From NCBI GenBank assembly GCA_036378735.1, contig DASUVX010000145.1:1-64000 (forward strand): 64,000 bases of DNA, given 5' to 3'. This document shows, piece by piece, positions 15,402-23,394 of this stretch (its first letter is position 1; the number at the start of each line of letters is the position of its first letter). Below the pieces are notes generated by a model that worked only from the letters and a program-made list of their open reading frames with translations, had not been told where the DNA came from and did not search any database. Origin of the DNA: GCA-003244245 sp036378735 (lineage in GTDB: Bacteria > Actinomycetota > Actinomycetes > Mycobacteriales > Pseudonocardiaceae). The position numbers and the translations under genes were made by a program.

Positions 15402-15785
15402 GACCACATCGAGATCCGTCTGCGGAAAGTCGCTTCCGGTACACAGCAGTGGTCGCCCAGCTAGCCGGCAGGTTGCATAGGTCAGGCAGTCACCGAAATT
15501 TAGTGCGGCCGGGTGCCGTCCTTTCCCGAAACGCGTAAAGGCGGCCACTGCGACCGGCCAGTGTGCGGCGCTCCACGGGATGGTTTCGGCGGTGGCTTCT
15601 TGCAATAGCCGAGCCAGTAACGACTTGCCTGCGATGCCGAGGCGGTTGGTCAGTACGATGCCGGTCTCGGCCAGCGTCGGCGCACCGACTCCGAGGACGG
15701 GCGCCCTGGCCAAGTGTTGCACGAGTACCTCATGGCCCGGTTCAGCCAGCACAATAGCCACCAGAGCCGAGCTGTCGACGATCAC
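15387..15785 (-). CDS. vapC: PIN-domain ribonuclease toxin VapC
   Basis: 132-residue PIN-domain toxin, a Mg-dependent RNase. The acidic active-site residues are Asp4 (MIVDSSALVAI), Glu40 (TLAETGIVL), Asp99 (NFGDCLTYA) and Asp119 (TGSDF). It is preceded by, and overlaps by 4 bp, its antitoxin gene, the usual VapBC arrangement. VapC toxins often cut tRNA or the sarcin-ricin loop; this target is unknown. The pair marks the left edge of an accessory stretch full of broken genes. Confidence 0.93.
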   Translation of the reverse strand: MIVDSSALVAIVLAEPGHEVLVQHLARAPVLGVGAPTLAETGIVLTNRLGIAGKSLLARLLQEATAETIPWSAAHWPVAVAAFTRFGKGRHPAALNFGDCLTYATCRLAGRPLLCTGSDFPQTDLDVVTSVR

Positions 15786-16051
15786 ACGCCCTCCGGCCCG
15801 TAGCCCAGGATCGTCTCCCGCTCCCTTTTGGTCAGGCCGCCGCGCATCTCCACTGGGACCTGCGGCCAGACCTCATCGACCAGGAAACGGTGCAGCCGGT
15901 TCACCGGATCCTCAAACGTCGCTGACGCGCAAAGCCGATCGAGCCGCTCACGCAGGGCAATTCTCACTGCCGCAGTCTTGGTCTCGCCGGCTAGGGCAGC
16001 CACTTCGGCGGCAAGTCGCTCACTTTCGGGATCCTTGATGTTGAGCGCCAT
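15782..16051 (-). CDS. vapB: VapB antitoxin, Rv0623 type
   Basis: 89-residue antitoxin starting MALNIKDPESERLAAEVAALAGETKTAAVRIALRERLDRL, the ribbon-helix-helix N terminus of the Rv0623-like (PSK_trans_fac) VapB family. The C-terminal part (VWPQVPVEMRGGLTKRERETILGYGPEGV) would wrap the VapC active site. ATG 16049-16051 is chosen because the family begins here; the longer upstream frame is not conserved. The start lies within an operator-like ACCATGGTACCA, consistent with autorepression by VapBC. Confidence 0.9.
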   Translation of the reverse strand: MALNIKDPESERLAAEVAALAGETKTAAVRIALRERLDRLCASATFEDPVNRLHRFLVDEVWPQVPVEMRGGLTKRERETILGYGPEGV

Positions 16052-16054
16052 GCA

Positions 16055-16084
16055 ACCATGGTACCAAAAAGCTACTATGGTGTA
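16055..16084 (-). promoter_or_regulatory. vapBC promoter/operator with overlapping palindromes
   Basis: ACCATGGT (16055-16062) and TGGTACCA (16059-16066) are overlapping perfect palindromes, and a second ATGGTG follows at 16077-16082. They sit immediately upstream of vapB, where VapBC complexes usually bind. Confidence 0.45.
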
Positions 16085-16433
16085 ATTTTGAGTCTCCCGA
16101 CCACCGTGTACCGGTCCGAACGCGCCCGGGCCCGGCTGGCCAGTACGACCGCTGCGCCCGCCGTTTGCCCGGCCGTTGCAATGACGACCTAGCACCGCGG
16201 CCGAGCATGACCAAGACTGTGGGGCCACCGATCTTCCAGTGCCCAGCGCGAATCCCAGCCGCCAGGCCAGCCGGACGGCCCTCGCCAGCGCACGACAACC
16301 AGCAATGTGACAGATCCTCGGGCGTCGCGATCATCGTTGCCGCCACGCTAGATCCGATAAGCGACATTATGACAACTAGACGGCGGGTTATCTCCTGCGA
16401 AGGCTGTGGAAGGGGCCGTCGAGGCTAAGCAGC
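16085..16433. other. Gene-free stretch upstream of the epimerase
   Basis: About 350 bp between the vapBC promoter and the next gene. No reading frame here has family features, and no hairpin or known motif stands out beyond the ribosome-binding GAGG before 16434. It probably holds the epimerase promoter. Confidence 0.5.
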
Positions 16434-17432
16434 GTGGACCTACTGATTCTGGGTGGGACGGCGTGGCTGGGACGCCAACTCGCTCACGACGCTGTCGAAC
16501 GCGGACACGCGGTCACCTGCCTGGCCCGCGGTGAAAGCGGCCCGACCGCTGAGGGCGCCGAGTTGGTGCACACCGATCGGCGCGCAGCCGGCGCCTACCG
16601 CTGCGTCGCCGGACGCGAGTGGGATGCGATCATCGAGGTGTCCTGGCAACCCCGTTTCATCCGCGAGGCGCTGGCCACGCTGGGTGACCACAGCAGGCAC
16701 TGGACCTACGTGTCCTCCGGCAGCGTCTACGCCTGCCACCATCTGATCGGCGCCGACGAGACCGCGCCGCTGCTGGCGCCCACCGACCAAGAGGATGTCG
16801 ATCGTGCCCTGTACGGACCGGCCAAGGTCGCCTGCGAACAAATCTGCCAGCGCCGCGTCGGCGATCGGCTACTGATCGCCCGGCCCGGCCTGATCGGCGG
16901 ACCCGGGGACACTAGCGGCCGCTCTGGCTACTGGGTCGCGCGCGCCGCCCGCGATCCGCACACTCCGATGCTGGTCCCCGATACCCCGACCGCGTCGACC
17001 CAAGTCATCGACGTGCGCGACCTCAGCAGCTGGCTGCTCGACAGCATCGGCAGGCACACCGTGGGCATCTACAACACCGTCGGGCCCATCATGTCCTTCG
17101 CCGACTGGATCACGCTGGCTCGCCACATCGGAGACCACCGCGCGCCGGTGGTGTCTGCGCCGGCCCAGTGGCTGCTCGACCACGGCGTCCGCGAATACAT
17201 GGGCCCCGACTCGCTGCCCATGTGGCTAATCCAGCCTGCTTACAAAGGCTGGTCGGCCCGATCCGCAGCCGCAGCCACCGCAGCAGGACTGCATCACCGC
17301 CCTCGCGTCACGCTGCTGACCGACCTACTCGGCTGGGAACGCACCCAGGGCCTACACCGCCCCCGCCCCGCCGGCCTCACCGCCGACCGCGAGCGCGAGC
17401 TGATCGCCGCTCTCACACCAGACCACCAATGA
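16434..17432 (+). CDS. NAD-dependent epimerase/dehydratase-like protein
   Basis: 332-residue extended-SDR protein. It begins with LLILGGTAWLGRQLAHDAVERGHAVTCLARG (NAD-binding Rossmann motif GGTxWLG). The catalytic pattern follows: Ser in YVSSGSVYA and YGPAKVACE (Tyr-x3-Lys). Members of this actinobacterial subgroup are annotated as reductases or epimerases without a proven substrate. The start is GTG 16434. It stands alone between vapBC and a decayed phosphatase gene. Confidence 0.85.
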   Translation: MDLLILGGTAWLGRQLAHDAVERGHAVTCLARGESGPTAEGAELVHTDRRAAGAYRCVAGREWDAIIEVSWQPRFIREALATLGDHSRHWTYVSSGSVYACHHLIGADETAPLLAPTDQEDVDRALYGPAKVACEQICQRRVGDRLLIARPGLIGGPGDTSGRSGYWVARAARDPHTPMLVPDTPTASTQVIDVRDLSSWLLDSIGRHTVGIYNTVGPIMSFADWITLARHIGDHRAPVVSAPAQWLLDHGVREYMGPDSLPMWLIQPAYKGWSARSAAAATAAGLHHRPRVTLLTDLLGWERTQGLHRPRPAGLTADRERELIAALTPDHQ

Positions 17433-17519
17433 CCACCCGGCCACCGCCGTTCTCGTCGCGTCGCCGCCCAAAATTCATCACGCCGCAGCGGTGGCGCTTT
17501 CGGGGATCGGTGTCGGCGT

Positions 17520-18120
17520 CGGCACGGATGATCCGGCGAACTCGGCGAGTACCCCGGCATCGATCTCCACAGGCACCGTGCCACGAGGCTGATGCCGACA
17601 CCGCGGCAGGGGGGACTGGTTCGACGCGATGGCCCTGTCGGGTGGTCGGGTGGCGCTGGTGGTCGGAGACGTCGTCGGGCATGGGGTGGCTGCGTCGGCG
17701 GTGATGGGGCAACTGCGCGCAGTACTGGCTGACCGCCTCGACGACAGCGGCGATATCACCACGGCGCTGGCCGCGGTGGACCGGCTGGCCCGGCGACTAC
17801 CCGCCGCTCGGGCGGCCACGGTGTGTATGGCGGTGCTGGACCCGGGTGATGGATCGCTGTCCTACTGCACCGCCGGGCACCCACCGCCGCTGGTTATCCC
17901 GGTTGACGGGCCGCCGCGGTACCTGCCGCCTACCGGGGGTGGGCCGCTGGGCACCGGCTCGACCTTCCCGCTCGACAAGACTACCCTGCATACCGGGGAG
18001 GTGCTGTTGCTCTACAGCGACGGCATCCTGGAGCGCCCCGGCCGCGAGATCACCGTCAGCACCGTGGAGCTAGCCCAAGTCGCCGCCGACACCACCGCCG
18101 GCCGCGCTTTGCACACCGGT
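17520..18120 (+). pseudogene. Decayed PP2C/SpoIIE-type phosphatase fragment
   Basis: The frame from 17629 reads ALSGGRVALVVGDVVGHG, STGHPPPL-like CTAGHPPPL and LLLYSDGILERPG, all conserved pieces of SpoIIE/RsbU-type PP2C phosphatases. Directly upstream GGDWFDA is reached only by assuming one missing G in a run of six at about 17611, and a remnant EYPGIDL is in yet another frame. All sensor domains that normally precede the phosphatase are missing, and the C terminus is cut at about 18120, where methyltransferase sequence begins. I read this as a pseudogene. Confidence 0.75.
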
Positions 18121-18135
18121 GAAAGTTCACCGGTG
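18114..18135. repeat. Inverted repeat at the phosphatase/methyltransferase junction
   Basis: CACCGGTGAA, then AG, then its exact reverse complement TTCACCGGTG. It lies precisely where homology changes from SpoIIE phosphatase to methyltransferase, and may be the scar of the rearrangement that joined them. Confidence 0.6.
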
Positions 18136-18390
18136 GAGCGTGCCCGAGACCCGCGCGGCGCTAGGCCGGTGGAAGCGCGACTTCCCTCGTGTCCGACGGT
18201 GCTCGATCTCGGCTGCGGCGCGGGCGTTCCCTGCACCGCCCTGCTCGCCGAGCACGGCGACGTAGTCGGCGTCGATATCTCCACCAGCCAGATCGAACTG
18301 GCTCGTAAGAACCCGAGCAGCCAGCGACGTTCCAATGGGTGATCGCAATCAAACCCCAACATTGAGCGCAGGTAGCCTCCTCGATCTCCT
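18121..18390 (+). pseudogene. Class I SAM methyltransferase fragment fused to the phosphatase remnant
   Basis: In the same open frame as the phosphatase remnant, the sequence PTVLDLGCGAGVPCTALLAEHGDVVGVDISTSQIELARKN is a clear methyltransferase motif I and II region. The frame then shifts: the +1 frame continues EQPATFQWVIAIK, and both end within 60 bp. N- and C-terminal parts of a methyltransferase are absent. The junction with the phosphatase coincides with a perfect inverted repeat at 18114-18135. Confidence 0.72.
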
Positions 18391-18428
18391 TCGCGCCGCT
18401 GCGGCAGCACCCGTACCGCTTGACCGGT

Positions 18429-19088
18429 TCAGGCCGGGTCAAGGTAGCTTTCCCACGCGTCGATCGCGACGGTGTGGGCGGGATCGGCCGAATCGCCCCA
18501 GAGTTCGCGGGCTTCGAACCGGACTGTGTAGAGCCACTGTGGACACTCGCCGGCACCATGCGCGTTGGTGTCCGGGAAGACGAAGCCACCGTGCAAGCGC
18601 TCGATGACGCCCTCTTTGGCGCGGGCGTAGCGCGGCAACCGGGTATGTCCCGCCGGATGGAGATTGCGGGTCCGGACCCAGTCGCCCATGGCGAAGCGGG
18701 CCGGCTTGGCCACCGGCCGGTCGTACGGGCTGCCGGCGGCGAGCACCTGGGCGACGTCTCCCGGGCGCAGGACGTGGGTGAGCGTATCGCCAGCGCCGAG
18801 CAGCCGACCTTGCGCGAGTTCGTCAGCGGTCACCAGACCGGCGTCGACCAGTAGGGCTTCCAGTCCCCTTGTCCAGATCTCGTAGTAACTGGATGTCAGG
18901 TACTCCCCCGGCGGCAGGCTCTCCCGGGCGTGCCGGGCGGCGTCGATCGTCCAGCACCCCGTGGCGCCGGTTGCGACGACCATGGCCAGCGCGCGGCGCT
19001 CCCAATCGGCATGGAAGCGCTTATCGTCGTGTTCGGGCCGCACTGGGCCGAAGCCCATCATGCCGCCAAGGTCCTGGGCGCCGTTCAC
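18429..19088 (-). CDS. nthB: Nitrile hydratase beta subunit
   Basis: 219-residue beta subunit of nitrile hydratase, which hydrates nitriles to amides. It starts MNGAQDLGGMMGFGPV, the invariant beta N terminus. The C-terminal SH3-like domain reads FAMGDWVRTRNLHPAGHTRLPRYARAKEGVIERLHGGFVFPDTNAHG and ends with a VYTVRF-like LYTVRFEARELWG. It overlaps the alpha gene by 4 bp, in alpha-then-beta order. No activator (p14K, P44/P47K or CobW-like) gene follows: 86 bp downstream is the methyltransferase fragment. Confidence 0.95.
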   Translation of the reverse strand: MNGAQDLGGMMGFGPVRPEHDDKRFHADWERRALAMVVATGATGCWTIDAARHARESLPPGEYLTSSYYEIWTRGLEALLVDAGLVTADELAQGRLLGAGDTLTHVLRPGDVAQVLAAGSPYDRPVAKPARFAMGDWVRTRNLHPAGHTRLPRYARAKEGVIERLHGGFVFPDTNAHGAGECPQWLYTVRFEARELWGDSADPAHTVAIDAWESYLDPA

Positions 19089-19681
19089 GGCACGAGCGCC
19101 AGGCCAGCGCCGATCATGGAGTCCCGGGTGACAAGCCTAGCCAGCTCCTGCTCGGTCCATCCCTCGGTGCCGGGGGGCCTCATTGGCACCACGAGATAGC
19201 GGATCTCGGCAGTGGAGTCGTGCACCTCGATCCTGGTCGTCGCCGGTAGTGTCAGCCCGAAATCGGCCAGCACACCACGGGGATCGAGCACCGCGCGCGA
19301 GCGGTATGGCGGGGACTTGTACCAGACCGGCGGCGGCCCGAGAACGGGCCATGGGTAGCAGGAGCACAGCGTGCAGACGATCAAGTGGTGGGTGTCGGGG
19401 GTGTTCTCCAGCGCCACCATGTGCTCGCCTTGCCGGCCGGTGTAACCGAACGACGCGATGGCAGCCGTGGCGTCGGCAAGCAGCCACGTCCGGTAGTCGG
19501 GATCAACCCAGGAGCGGGCGACGACCCGGGCGCCGTTGCGCGGCCCGACCTCGTGCTCGTAAGTCTGGACGATGGCGTCGAGCGTTTCGGTCTGCACGTA
19601 GCCCTTCCCCACAAGAATCGCTTCAAGGGCCTGTACTCGGGCTGCGATCGGCACCGGCCGGGCCGAGTCGTCGGCGCGCAT
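19085..19681 (-). CDS. nthA: Nitrile hydratase alpha subunit, cobalt type
   Basis: 198-residue catalytic subunit. The metal claw VCTLCSCYPWPVLG has Cys103, Cys106, Ser107 and Cys108; Thr at position 104 (CTLCSC rather than CSLCSC) marks the non-corrin cobalt type. The rest (MVALENTPDTHHLIVCTLCSC, WYKSPPYRSRAVLDPRGVL) follows the family. It is co-directional with and coupled to the beta gene. Nine bases upstream ends a short unrecognised frame. Cobalt would need the nickel/cobalt permease gene at the right end of the window or another importer. Confidence 0.96.
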   Translation of the reverse strand: MRADDSARPVPIAARVQALEAILVGKGYVQTETLDAIVQTYEHEVGPRNGARVVARSWVDPDYRTWLLADATAAIASFGYTGRQGEHMVALENTPDTHHLIVCTLCSCYPWPVLGPPPVWYKSPPYRSRAVLDPRGVLADFGLTLPATTRIEVHDSTAEIRYLVVPMRPPGTEGWTEQELARLVTRDSMIGAGLALVP

Positions 19682-19690
19682 GGGATCACT

Positions 19691-19882
19691 TTAGGGCGCC
19701 TCGGCGGCCGCGTCATTCGACTTGTCCTGGAGTTGGGCCAAGCGTTGAGGGGTGTCGTTGTCGGCGGGCGTGTAGATCACGAGGTGGATGTCCTTGAGAT
19801 CGGCGGGCGCGTTCGTTCCCGGCCACACCCACTTGTAGCCGGTGGGCCGGATCGTTCCGAGGCGAGCAAGGCAGTGCTGCAC
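19691..19882 (-). pseudogene. Unrecognised short frame before nitrile hydratase
   Basis: A 63-codon frame ending 9 bp before the alpha subunit: TGYKWVWPGTNAPADLKDIHLVIYTPADNDTP. It has a natural-looking composition (aromatics, Asp, Asn) but matches no family I know, and is preceded by a breakpoint at about 19860 where sequence on the other strand becomes coding-like. Probably the C-terminal end of a gene cut by rearrangement. Confidence 0.4.
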
Positions 19883-20175
19883 CTGCTCGCCGCCGCCCGG
19901 GAGGCCGGGGTCGACTACACGCTGGCCGATACGCCGCGGCGGGCGGCACCATCGCGCTCGTCGAGGACAGCGACCAGATTCGCATCGACATCTCCTACCG
20001 CGTGATTGAACTTCTTGTCGACGAGCCGACGCTCACCGCCCGTCGCAGCGCCCTAGGTGACGTCTACGCCCCTAAGTACCGCGACCGCACGGTGTCCACG
20101 GCCCTGCGCGCCCACGCCGCGATAGCCTCCAGCTCCGACCACGGCGCTGTGCGCGAGGTAACGAAACTGCGCTAG
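19862..20175 (+). pseudogene. Unrecognised broken gene fragment
   Basis: Two frames joined by a shift near 19940: EASKAVLHLLAAAREAGVDYTLAD, then GGTIALVEDSDQIRIDISYR followed by VIELLVDEPTLTARRSALGDVYAPKYRDR and ending AVREVTKLR at a TAG (20173-20175). The amphipathic, protein-like composition suggests former coding sequence. No start codon with a ribosome-binding site is present and I do not recognise the family. Confidence 0.45.
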
Positions 20176-20180
20176 GCGAG

Positions 20181-21728
20181 CTACCTAAGGGTGTTGCGAC
20201 CACCGAACCAGCGCTGTAGCGCGGAGAAAGGTGATGCATTCGGACCCGCGCCTACCCAGCAGACGTGACCGTCGGGTCGGACCAGGACGCGATCGATCCC
20301 TGGTGAGGCGCCCAGCGCGGTGCCCACCGGCGAGTCGACGACGCGAGCGGCGACCCGGGTCACGCCCTCTGGCAGCGGCGTTGAAGTCGTCGCATGACCA
20401 TCGAATTCCAGCATCAGCCCGTTCCCGGCTCGCAGCAGGGAACTGACAGTGGTGGGGCCATCTGCGGTCTGCAGAGAGAGGTCGATCATCCTGGCGCCGA
20501 CCAGCGGGTCGGAGTCGCCGAGGTCGTAGCGCAGGTCCAATCCCGACATCAGTCCGGCGAGATAGCGGTTGGCATCGGGTAGTCGTGCGAGGTCGATGAC
20601 GATCTCGCGTAGCGCCAGCAGGTCGTCGGCGTCCGGGGGCGGGCGCATCAGCACGCTCTGGGCCCGAGTCGTGGCGAGTACCCGAGCGGCGACTGGGTGC
20701 CGTTCGGTCTGGTAGCTGTCGAGCAGCTCGGCGGGGGCACGTTCCTGGACGTGGGCAGCGAGTTTCCAGCCGAGGTTCATCGCATCCTGGACGCCGAGAT
20801 TGAGGCCCTGTCCTCCGATGGGCGAATGGATGTGCGCAGCGTCGCCGGCAAACAGAATTCGGCCGTACCGGTAATCGACCAGCTGCCGAGTCGCGTCGCT
20901 GAATCGACTGCCCCAACGTAGGCGCGCCAGTTTCGTATCCGGACCGTGCACCGCAGTCAGTGCTCGAGCCACCTCCTCGGCGGTAACCGGAGTCTGGCGA
21001 GGCAAGGCGTCCTGGTCTGCGCTACCGAACACCACCCGGTACAGCCCGGCAGAGCCGAGCGGATTCATCAGCATCCAGAAACCGCCGCCGGTGCGTATCA
21101 GCGTGCTGATATGCGTCACCGACCGCGGCACCGTCGCAGACACCGCGGCCAGCTCGACGTCCGCGCTGACGGCGGCCAGCGTGCCGGCTCGCCCGGGGAA
21201 CGCCACGCGGGTCAGCTTCCGAACCGTGCTGTGCGCTCCATCGCAAGCGACCAGGTAGCGGCTCCGCAACACACCTACGCCATCGGCCCCGGACACTGAG
21301 GCGTCGACGCCGGTCTCATGGCAGGTCACACCGGTCAAGTCAGTACCGCGACGGACCGCGACACCCAATCGGCGAAGGTGGTCCTCGAAAACCTCCTCAA
21401 GCCGATCCTGCGGGATCACGACACCGTCCGGGTAGCGAGTCCGCCAAGGCCGAGTGTCCAACGGCACCGGCAGCCCGGCAAAATGCCCGCGATCCGACCC
21501 AGCCGGGATACCGCGCTCAATCACCGCGTCGAGCATCCCCCGCATCGCCAATACCTCCGACGTGCGCGAGTTGATCCCGCCGCCACGGGACTGACCGCTC
21601 GGTGCAACCTGCCGCTCGATCACCTCAACGGCGACGCCGGCGAGTGCCAGTTCACTGGCCAGCGTCAGCCCGGTCGGGCCGGCACCGACAACGACCACGT
21701 CACACTCTTGCCGTGCCCCAATATCCAC
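20181..21728 (-). CDS. FAD-dependent aromatic monooxygenase (PHBH/RdmE class)
   Basis: 515-residue class A flavin monooxygenase. CDVVVVGAGPTGLTLASELALAGVAVEVIER is the FAD Rossmann motif, YLVACDGAHSTVRK is the DG motif, and RILFAGDAAHIHSPIGGQGLNLGVQDAMNLGWKLA is the GD motif. The C-terminal thioredoxin-like dimerisation domain (GNGLMLEFDG...VLVRPDGHVCWVG) is present. Similar proteins hydroxylate polyketides or inactivate rifampicin (Rox); the substrate here is unknown. GTG 21726-21728 is preferred because the longer frame adds a non-conserved 32-residue leader. Confidence 0.87.
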   Translation of the reverse strand: MDIGARQECDVVVVGAGPTGLTLASELALAGVAVEVIERQVAPSGQSRGGGINSRTSEVLAMRGMLDAVIERGIPAGSDRGHFAGLPVPLDTRPWRTRYPDGVVIPQDRLEEVFEDHLRRLGVAVRRGTDLTGVTCHETGVDASVSGADGVGVLRSRYLVACDGAHSTVRKLTRVAFPGRAGTLAAVSADVELAAVSATVPRSVTHISTLIRTGGGFWMLMNPLGSAGLYRVVFGSADQDALPRQTPVTAEEVARALTAVHGPDTKLARLRWGSRFSDATRQLVDYRYGRILFAGDAAHIHSPIGGQGLNLGVQDAMNLGWKLAAHVQERAPAELLDSYQTERHPVAARVLATTRAQSVLMRPPPDADDLLALREIVIDLARLPDANRYLAGLMSGLDLRYDLGDSDPLVGARMIDLSLQTADGPTTVSSLLRAGNGLMLEFDGHATTSTPLPEGVTRVAARVVDSPVGTALGASPGIDRVLVRPDGHVCWVGAGPNASPFSALQRWFGGRNTLR

Positions 21729-23053
21729 GCTGAGAGTCTGCTCTGGGCAACCACCGGCGGGTCGAAGAGTGCATGCGCCGTGTCTACCGGCGCGGGGAGC
21801 GCGGGCTGGCGGCACTTCGGGCACAGCGGTCGCCTGTGCTCACCGCGCCCCTGCCGGTCGAGCCGGCAATCGACTCGGTAACAGTGCCCAGTGTTAGGTG
21901 CCCGATCCTTCCTTCCAGCTACATCACCGGCTTACGGTGGAGGGAGAATGCGAAAATCGTCCTGCCGCGGTGGCGTCGCTGCCGTCCCCTCCCCCATCCC
22001 CGGCCGCGCTTCCGCGGCCCATCGGCGACGACATTGGCAATGCTCGAGTATGTACCTCCGGCGCATCTGCGCCTGGTCCTGAGCAAGCTACTCTGACACG
22101 AAAATGGGATACGAGCCAACCGGCGGAGGCACCGTGCTTTACACTGGTTCGGCCCGCCAGAGACATTTCTACTACCGGCCATTCTTATATGATAATAAGG
22201 TCGCATCGCGAGTCGGATTGTCGTTTGGGCGTACTCCGTGAGTTTCAGTACGGCGGCACGCGTCGTACGACAGAAGTCCGTTTTCCGCGGGGCGTCGAAG
22301 GGTGTCGATGCCGGTGGCTGCTTAGGCCGCTATTGACATCCCTACCGAAGGTGCCCGAGGCGCGGAGGCCGGTCCGGCGCCGGCACGCGCGGGCCGTCAG
22401 TGGCGCTGATCTGCGCCGACATTGTGACGTGGGGTGCGCAGAACCGGACTGCGCAATGCGGCAGGATTCCGCTCTGATGCCGCCGGACCTCCACTGCGCG
22501 GTGATCGGCAATCGTTCGGCTCACCGGCATGATGTCAGTTCCGGCGCACGCAGAGCGCTTCCCCGTCGCGGCCGGTGGCGGCCGCGCTCGTCCAATCGCA
22601 ACCTCGGTTGTCGCCTCCGGAAACCCCAGCGCGAGATCGTCCCGGTCAACGCCGCGCCGTCACGAAACCGAACTCGACGCCGTCTCCAGACACTGGTCTT
22701 GCTCGCGTTGCGCCACCGGGTGTGGTGCCCGACGCGAACCAGGGCACTATTGCAAGAGTTGCGTTGTTGAGCGCCGGACACTTTGTTCAATCGATCTCAC
22801 GCAGAGTATTCGGCCAAATGTTCTTCGTCGCGTTCCGGTAGGTACCCGCCGCTTGGGTCTACGTCGAGGTTCGCCTCTGCTACGTGTTAGGAAACCAACT
22901 GTGGGCTACGTAGCCGACCTGGCAGATTTACGTGCAGCTACTGATTGCCTATGCCGCTACACCTGGGCAGGGTATGAGAAACTGAATGTGCAATGCCGCC
23001 GATGGCGTGTTTTGCCCTGGTACCACTGGGAGCGCTTTCCCTAGGAGGATTTG
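21729..23053. other. 1.3-kb region with no convincing gene
   Basis: Several open frames cross this stretch on both strands, but none shows domains, a ribosome-binding site together with a start, or natural amino-acid composition. Arg-, Cys- and Pro-rich translations suggest non-coding frames. A short AT-rich patch near 22185-22200 could be a promoter. It may be decayed accessory DNA. Confidence 0.5.
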
Positions 23054-23167
23054 ATGTCGGACCCACAAGGCTTTGCGGAGATCGACGAACCGGAGATCGA
23101 GCGGCTACCGTCTGGAGCCCCTCCCCGGCGGCGAGCAGGCGCCGGCCGTGGCGGCACCGCGGGATGA
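23054..23167 (+). CDS. Small acidic-to-basic peptide with strong ribosome-binding site
   Basis: 37-codon frame whose ATG follows AGGAGG (23043-23048) at 5 nt spacing, the best ribosome-binding site in this stretch. The peptide begins MSDPQGFAEIDEPEIERLPS (acidic) and ends Arg/Gly-rich. The acidic first half resembles leader regions of ribosomally made, modified peptides, but the second half lacks Cys, Ser/Thr runs or other clear core signals. It overlaps the next short frame by ATGA. Function unknown; it could also be a chance frame. Confidence 0.4.
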   Translation: MSDPQGFAEIDEPEIERLPSGAPPRRRAGAGRGGTAG

Positions 23168-23271
23168 CTGCCTGCGATGGTGTGGTTGCGCAGGGACAGC
23201 CCGCCGAGCGGCCGCCCCCTCCATCAATGCCCTTGCCAGAGGTGCGGGACCTCGCACCCCTCGATGTCTGA
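23164..23271 (+). CDS. Second short frame coupled to the preceding peptide
   Basis: 35-codon frame starting inside the stop of the previous peptide (ATGA at 23164-23167): MTACDGVVAQGQPAERPPPP, then a Pro/Leu-rich tail. There is no recognisable family. The coupling to an upstream frame with a strong ribosome-binding site, and the BBE-type oxidase 124 bp downstream, are the only reasons to list it. Confidence 0.3.
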   Translation: MTACDGVVAQGQPAERPPPPSMPLPEVRDLAPLDV

Positions 23272-23394
23272 AGAAATAATCGATCGGTCAACTTGTGGGA
23301 AATGGTCCGTTGCTGCCGCTTGATAAAGCCGGCGGTGTCGCCCGGATCCCGGCAAACTCAACGCTGATACACCGCCAGGCCTGGGAGTTGTTTC

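Noticed and set aside
14299..15480. 393-codon plus-strand frame inside the NCS1 permease
   Set aside because: A shifted frame of the permease, Arg/His-rich; the hydrophobic frame is the real gene.
21898..22770. 290-codon plus-strand frame in the gene-poor region
   Set aside because: No domain, no ribosome-binding site, and an Arg/Pro/Cys-rich composition typical of non-coding frames.
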